A DNA stretch of 64,000 nt from Fibrobacter succinogenes (lineage in GTDB: Bacteria; Fibrobacterota; Fibrobacteria; Fibrobacterales; Fibrobacteraceae): the NCBI GenBank assembly GCA_902791475.1, contig CADAWC010000002.1, forward strand, positions 62,001-126,000. The letters run 5' to 3'. Both the position numbers and the translations under genes were made by a program. Positions 59,348-64,000 of the stretch are shown here, piece after piece; the stretch's first letter is position 1, and every line of letters begins with the position of its first letter. The notes beneath the pieces are model-generated. The model worked only from the letters and a program-made list of their open reading frames with translations. It was not told the DNA's origin and did no database searches.

Positions 59348-60793
59348 ATGGATATTCCACACCTTATTAACGAATTTGCGACCCGAGGCGTAACGCTTTG
59401 GCTAGACGAAGGCAAGCTCAAGTTCCGCGCTGCAAACGGATCGCTCAGTGTCGAAGACAGGGAATGCCTAAAAGCCAACAAGGCCGGAATCGTCGCACAT
59501 CTCGAAAAAATTGCCGCAGAAGAATCAAACGCATTCCCGCTTTCGTCCATTCAAAAATCGTACCTCGTCGGTCGCGATCCCGTTTACGATCTTGGTGGCA
59601 TAAACACCCATTATTACATGGAGCTGGAAATCGGCGAAACAATAGACATTCCACGGATTGAAAACGCATGGAACGAAGTCATTGCCCACGACGACGCCCT
59701 TCGACTTGTAATCTCTGCAAAGGGTACGCAACGCGTTCTTGAGACCGCACCGAAATACTCTATCGAAATTGTCGAATTGGAATCGGCCAATCAACGGCTC
59801 GAAAAACGCAAGGAATGGAGCCACCACATTTACCCTTTAAATCATTGGCCATTCTTTACAATGCGCGTTTCGCGAGTCCCGAACGAAAATGACGTTTTGC
59901 ATTTCGATTTTGACTGCATGATTATGGACGCTTGGAGCGCAAAAATTGCGCTTTCGCAAATGTTCAAGCTCTACCGCGGCGAAACCGTACAATGGATTGA
60001 TTACGGATTCAAAGATTATTGCAGCGACTTGATCAAATTCGATAGTCAGCAAGATTATTCGCAAGCCGAAGCTTTCTGGAAATCTAAAATCAATGAATTG
60101 GTATGCGAACCCGACTTGCCATATGCCAAGCCACTTTCCGAAATTCACAATCACCGTTTTGCTCGTATTTCAGGAGAATTGTCTGTTGACGAATTTGCAC
60201 TGTTCCAGCAGAGATGCCGCGAATACCGCACGACACCGGCGGCAGTCATCAGCACCGCCTATCTAAAAGCGCTTCTCGGGTTCTGCAAGAACGATTCGCT
60301 CACCATCAACTCCACCATATTCAACCGTTTGCCGCTCCACAAGGACATCAATTCGGTCGTCGGAGATTTCACGAACATCGCTTTCATCACGCTTTCCAAG
60401 AAATGCAAAAACTTCTTGGAATGCGTCCAAAGCGTTCAAAAAGACTTGTGGCAACTTGTACGATTCCACACGTATGATGGCACAAAGATTCTCAAGTTCA
60501 AGGAAGGGCTTTCGCCGATGCGCGCACAAATGCCCATTGTGATTACATGCGTACTCGAAAACGGTCAAAAGTCCAACAGCGATATGCCCGATGGACTGCG
60601 CCAAATATACGCATTGAGCAAGACTCCGCAAGTGGTGTTAGATTATCAGGTCACCAATTTTGACGGGAGACTTTCGGTCAACTGGGATTACGCGGAACCT
60701 GCATTTGCTCCAGAGACTCTGAAAGAAATGTTTGCATCAAACGTCGGTTTACTAAAAAGACTGCTCACTGAAAAATGGGACGAGGTTTTGTAA
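59348..60793 (+). CDS. Free-standing docking-Cy heterocyclisation protein
   Basis: 481 residues. An N-terminal TubC-type docking domain (IPHLINEFATRGVTLWLDEG) resembles that of the preceding NRPS. The rest is one Cy domain with FPLSSIQKSYLVGR and the full D189xxxxD194xxS197 signature (DCMIMDAWS). Carries no A or PCP domain, so must act on carriers of other proteins. GAGGTG precedes the start. Confidence 0.87.
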   Translation: MDIPHLINEFATRGVTLWLDEGKLKFRAANGSLSVEDRECLKANKAGIVAHLEKIAAEESNAFPLSSIQKSYLVGRDPVYDLGGINTHYYMELEIGETIDIPRIENAWNEVIAHDDALRLVISAKGTQRVLETAPKYSIEIVELESANQRLEKRKEWSHHIYPLNHWPFFTMRVSRVPNENDVLHFDFDCMIMDAWSAKIALSQMFKLYRGETVQWIDYGFKDYCSDLIKFDSQQDYSQAEAFWKSKINELVCEPDLPYAKPLSEIHNHRFARISGELSVDEFALFQQRCREYRTTPAAVISTAYLKALLGFCKNDSLTINSTIFNRLPLHKDINSVVGDFTNIAFITLSKKCKNFLECVQSVQKDLWQLVRFHTYDGTKILKFKEGLSPMRAQMPIVITCVLENGQKSNSDMPDGLRQIYALSKTPQVVLDYQVTNFDGRLSVNWDYAEPAFAPETLKEMFASNVGLLKRLLTEKWDEVL

Positions 60794-61471
60794 ATGCTAT
60801 ACATTTTCACAGGAACAGAATCTTTTACGGAACTAGACTTGGCCGGATTATGGCCATTGCTAAGCGAACAGCGAGCCAAGCGAGTTGACAAGTACCGTTA
60901 TTTCAAGGATCGCAAGCTTTCGGCATTGGCATACATCCTCTTGCGTTACGCTTTAATCCAAGAAAAAGACATTGACGAAAAAATAGAATTTGAATTCGGC
61001 CCTTACGGAAAACCGTTTATTAAGGGAATGCCGGAACTGCAATTCAGCTTATCGCACTCCACCGAAGGTGTTGTTTGCGCTCTCGCAAGTTCACCCGTAG
61101 GCGTTGACATCGCAGACATCGACCCCGCCAACCTCGATTGCATTAAAAGCGCAATGCACCCCTCTGAACAGCATGCCATAAAAAACTCGAATGACAAAGC
61201 ACGCACTTTTGCCCGTTTCTGGTCGATGAAGGAGAGCTTCCTCAAATACACAGGCACAGGAATCGACAACAACATCGCAAGCCTTGATTTTTCGGACTAC
61301 GACGAAAACCTGTTCGATTACAGATACGCCAAAATGCAAGTTGTCGATAGCGAGAAATCGGTCATCACCGCTTACTGTGCAGAACTTTTGCCAGTCAACA
61401 TCCTCACCAAAATTGATCTTTTCGACTTTTTAATAGGAGAACCCCGCAATGCAAAACTTGCCCTCGCTTAA
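60794..61471 (+). CDS. Sfp-type 4'-phosphopantetheinyl transferase
   Basis: 225-residue enzyme that attaches phosphopantetheine to the carrier-domain Ser residues of the assembly line. Motifs LSHSTEGVVCAL, GVDIADID (metal-binding Asp) and FWSMKESFLKYTGTGI are those of Sfp-like PPTases. Starts right after the upstream stop; its end overlaps the acyl-AMP ligase gene by 23 bases. Confidence 0.93.
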   Translation: MLYIFTGTESFTELDLAGLWPLLSEQRAKRVDKYRYFKDRKLSALAYILLRYALIQEKDIDEKIEFEFGPYGKPFIKGMPELQFSLSHSTEGVVCALASSPVGVDIADIDPANLDCIKSAMHPSEQHAIKNSNDKARTFARFWSMKESFLKYTGTGIDNNIASLDFSDYDENLFDYRYAKMQVVDSEKSVITAYCAELLPVNILTKIDLFDFLIGEPRNAKLALA

Positions 61472-63065
61472 TCAAAAACTGAAAGAATATCTCGAATGCG
61501 ATTCTCGCATCATTCTAATGAAAAACGGAATTGCAACAAATTTTTCGAAAGCCGAACTCAAAACACGCATTCTTTGCGCACGACATACTTTCGAAAAGGC
61601 TGGGCTAAAACAAGGCGATCTTGTCATTTTCCAAATCAACGGAGCTTCAAAAAAAGCTTTCATGGGAAATTTCTATGCATTATTGAGCATGGGAATCGCC
61701 CCCGTTTTATTGACGGCCGCCCGCAGCAAAGACCACGTAACCCGTTTAATTCGCGTGGCAAACGCCAATCCACAAGCGGCTATCATCGCTGACACCGAAA
61801 CAGCAGAATTCATCAAGTTCTTCTGGAAAGAATGCGATTTGAACCGTTTGATTGTCGTTCCCGAAGAAATCACAGAATACCCGCAAAACTTGCCCACCGA
61901 AATTGAATATGTCGATGTAGACCCTAAAGCGCTCGCGCTCGTTCTTTACTCCTCCGGCAGCACCTCCGACCCGAAGGGCGTCATGATGACCAACGAAAGA
62001 TTCCTTCTGATGCTCAAGAATCTGAACATCGCGTTAAAGACAAGTTCAAAGGATACATGGTTGCAATGGCTCCCACTTGAACACGCTTTTGGAATTGTCA
62101 CGCTCATCACCATCCCGATGTACTACAAGACGGGCGCCGTTCACATGGACGCCGCAGAATTCATCCAGAATCCAAAATCATGGTTTGATGCAGTCAGCAA
62201 GACTCGCGCTACAAAGACATCTGCACCGAATTTTGCCTACCCGCTTCTTTTGAAGGCAATGGACGGTAGCGAAAATTGGGATTTGTCTTGCATTGATTTT
62301 ATCTTGAATGGCGGTGAGCCGCTTTCGAAAAAGGTTCTTGCCGAATTCACGCAAACCATGGCAAAATTTGGAATGCACGAACACGCCATCGTCCCGCTTT
62401 ACGGACTTACAGAAGCTTTGGGCGCCGTAACGTTCAACATGGACCACGAATACCCGGAACTTGATATCAATAAAGTGACTGCAGGCATTGACTTCGACAT
62501 GAAAGGTCTTCGCGAAAATGCAAAGGACATTGTCTGTCAAGGCCGAGCCATCCCCGAAATGCAAATCCGCATTTGCGACGACGATAACAAAGTTCTTCCA
62601 GATAACACCGTCGGAAGCATCCAAGTTTTCAGTGACTACATTTGCACAGGCTACCTGAACAAAGATTCATCCGACATGTTCGTTGACGGTTGGCTCGACA
62701 CAGGCGACTTAGGCTTTTTGAGCAACGGTCTCTTATACGTTGTAGGCCGTAAAAAAGACATGTTCTTTATCCACGGCAAAAACATTTATTTGCGCGACAT
62801 TGAACAAGTTGTCACTTCTAAATTCGGCTACCGTTGTGCCGCTTGTGGTGTGAACGACTCAGCCGCATCCACCAATTACATTTACCTCTTCGTTGAATAC
62901 GGCGAACCCGAAAAAGTAAACGTCAAGTCTCTCAAAGATCACGTTTTCTCCGAAATGGGATTCGGCTTAAAAGAAGTCATCCCGCTCAAATCGTTGGTTC
63001 TCACAGGCACCGGCAAAATCGCAAAAGAAAAATTGTACGCCGCCTACAAAGAAGGTAAAATTTAA
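61449..63065 (+). CDS. Stand-alone acyl/aryl-AMP ligase (FAAL-like)
   Basis: 538-residue ANL-superfamily enzyme: LVLYSSGSTSDPKGVMMTNE (A3), WLPLEHAFGIV, YGLTEALGAVTF, DGWLDTGDLGFL and a C-terminal lid with GTGKIAKEK. It has no carrier domain of its own and is followed 9 bases later by a gene starting with one, so it probably loads a starter acid onto that carrier. The features recall FAAL-type ligases more than the YbtE/PchD salicylate ligases; substrate is unassigned. AGGAGA supports the start at 61449. Confidence 0.85.
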   Translation: MQNLPSLNQKLKEYLECDSRIILMKNGIATNFSKAELKTRILCARHTFEKAGLKQGDLVIFQINGASKKAFMGNFYALLSMGIAPVLLTAARSKDHVTRLIRVANANPQAAIIADTETAEFIKFFWKECDLNRLIVVPEEITEYPQNLPTEIEYVDVDPKALALVLYSSGSTSDPKGVMMTNERFLLMLKNLNIALKTSSKDTWLQWLPLEHAFGIVTLITIPMYYKTGAVHMDAAEFIQNPKSWFDAVSKTRATKTSAPNFAYPLLLKAMDGSENWDLSCIDFILNGGEPLSKKVLAEFTQTMAKFGMHEHAIVPLYGLTEALGAVTFNMDHEYPELDINKVTAGIDFDMKGLRENAKDIVCQGRAIPEMQIRICDDDNKVLPDNTVGSIQVFSDYICTGYLNKDSSDMFVDGWLDTGDLGFLSNGLLYVVGRKKDMFFIHGKNIYLRDIEQVVTSKFGYRCAACGVNDSAASTNYIYLFVEYGEPEKVNVKSLKDHVFSEMGFGLKEVIPLKSLVLTGTGKIAKEKLYAAYKEGKI

Positions 63066-63074
63066 GGAGACTTT

Positions 63075-64000
63075 ATGTCGCAATTTTCGCAAAAAGAAAT
63101 TCTTGAAATCGTCAATCAAATTTTAAAACAGAACGTTCAAACAGACACATCTCTTTACGAGGTTTTTGAAGATTCCATCCAGATGTTCCGATTCCTTGGA
63201 GAAATCAAAAATCAGCTGAGCATAGAATTCGGCATGCTAGACTTAGTCAAGGCAGAAACCATCGGCGACTTGGTTGACAAGATTCAAGAAAAACTCGGCA
63301 ACGGAGCCGAGGTCGAAAAAAAAATTCCCTTGACGCCAATGCAGCAGTCCTACCGTCTAGGGCGTGAGCAGAATTTCCATGGTTCTGTCAATTCTACCCA
63401 TATCTATTTTGAAGTAGAACACGCTCTAGACATCGACAAGGCTGAAGAATGTATCCGCAAGCTCATTGAAAAGCACGAAGCGCTCCGAGCATTTGTCGAA
63501 GACGAAAACCAGTGCATCCTCGCCAAGGACATCTGCAAGAACTTCAAGATTACACGCGAAGCCGTTGCAGAGAGCGATTTGAAACAACATCTCGAACAGA
63601 AGCGTTTACGCGCGCAAACCGAAATGCGCGATCTCGGCAAGTGGCCGCTATTTGACATTACAAACATTTCTACCGAAAAGCGTTCCATCGCCGCAATCGA
63701 TTTGGAACTCATGTTCATTGACGGGTTAAGCGCACAGGGACTCGCCTCTGAATTTTTTTCACTTTACCATGAAGGTGTTTTACCATCATTCGACTTCGAC
63801 AATAATCAGCAATACATCGATTGGATCAAGTCTCGCAAGGATTCCACCAAACACGATAACGATGCAGAATTTTGGCACAAGCTCGAAGCCAATATTCCCG
63901 CAGCACCGAAGTTCCCCGTTATAAGCACAAACGACAACGAAGCCAATATTTGCAACCGCGTTCAAAGAAAGTTCAGCAAAGAAACGCTCCGTAAAATGGA
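63075..64000 (+). CDS. NRPS start: carrier domain plus Cy domain (cut by window end)
   Basis: Open through the right edge; 308 residues visible. AAGGAGA precedes the ATG at 63075. Residues 1 to about 80 are an ACP/ArCP-like carrier (EVFEDSIQMF, Ser34). A Cy domain begins near residue 88 (PLTPMQQSYRLGREQNF) with signature E211xxxxD216xxS219. Order matches the ArCP-Cy start of HMWP2 and PchE. The following domains are beyond the window. Confidence 0.85.
   Translation, partial: MSQFSQKEILEIVNQILKQNVQTDTSLYEVFEDSIQMFRFLGEIKNQLSIEFGMLDLVKAETIGDLVDKIQEKLGNGAEVEKKIPLTPMQQSYRLGREQNFHGSVNSTHIYFEVEHALDIDKAEECIRKLIEKHEALRAFVEDENQCILAKDICKNFKITREAVAESDLKQHLEQKRLRAQTEMRDLGKWPLFDITNISTEKRSIAAIDLELMFIDGLSAQGLASEFFSLYHEGVLPSFDFDNNQQYIDWIKSRKDSTKHDNDAEFWHKLEANIPAAPKFPVISTNDNEANICNRVQRKFSKETLRKM

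Noticed and set aside
45962..64000. Yersiniabactin locus proper
   Set aside because: Key genes (salicylate synthase, PKS HMWP1-like module, YbtE-like ligase) are not visible and the NRPS proteins are split differently.

Overview
The window reads as a chromosomal segment of a Fibrobacter-type rumen or gut bacterium (phylum Fibrobacterota). The indicators are a FISUMP-domain lipoprotein with long serine-rich linkers, several lipoproteins with a Cys-Gly-Asp-Asp-Ser-Ser start to the mature protein, a Gram-negative envelope gene set, and DivIVA. This is inferred from family knowledge, not from a database match. Coding density is high. No tRNA, rRNA, transposase or CRISPR array was seen.

Layout. 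1-5.2 kb: housekeeping genes (queH, FISUMP lipoprotein, YgiQ-type radical SAM protein, prmA). 5.3-18.5 kb: a defence island. It holds a Fic-fold protein with an altered catalytic motif, a DUF1016/YhcG nuclease, and a minus-strand type I restriction-modification operon: hsdR, two HEPN-like genes, hsdS, a nucleotidyl-cyclase-like gene, hsdM, a small nuclease-like gene and a terminator. An ORF6N/PLD-like gene and a HicAB toxin-antitoxin pair follow. 18.6-38.4 kb: mostly core genes. These are glucokinase, PlsC, RNase R, an RgpF-like protein, a phosphatase-like lipoprotein, an amino-acid ABC transporter whose permease carries substrate-binding modules, and a cell-wall lipoprotein operon (LD-carboxypeptidase, GH3, small lipoprotein). 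Then come yidC-yidD-rnpA-rpmH and a divIVA-DUF167-GGDEF operon.

38.5-64 kb: what looks like one large thiazoline metallophore (siderophore-like) locus, still running at the right edge. On the minus strand lie an AraC-type regulator and a tonB-exbB-exbD-RND permease-LolA-like-outer-membrane-protein operon. Divergently, on the plus strand, lie two YbtP/YbtQ (IrtAB)-like ABC transporters, a type II thioesterase, an A-domain NRPS with an inserted MT-like domain, two reductases (one resembling thiazolinyl imide reductase), a docking-Cy-A-PCP-TE NRPS, a free-standing Cy protein, an Sfp-type PPTase, an acyl-AMP ligase, and the start of a carrier-Cy protein. Both A domains carry residues matching the cysteine code of pyochelin and yersiniabactin synthetases. 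No salicylate synthase is visible, so the starter may come from the acyl-AMP ligase. The assembly line is split over more polypeptides than in yersiniabactin.

The two most interesting systems are this split Cys-based metallophore pathway and the type I RM operon that contains a cyclase-like gene and two HEPN-like genes. Smaller oddities are dispersed repeats built into coding sequence (yidC, an outer-membrane protein, the RgpF-like gene), a half-full-half arrangement of substrate-binding lobes fused to a permease, and an rnpA without an ATG/GTG/TTG start.
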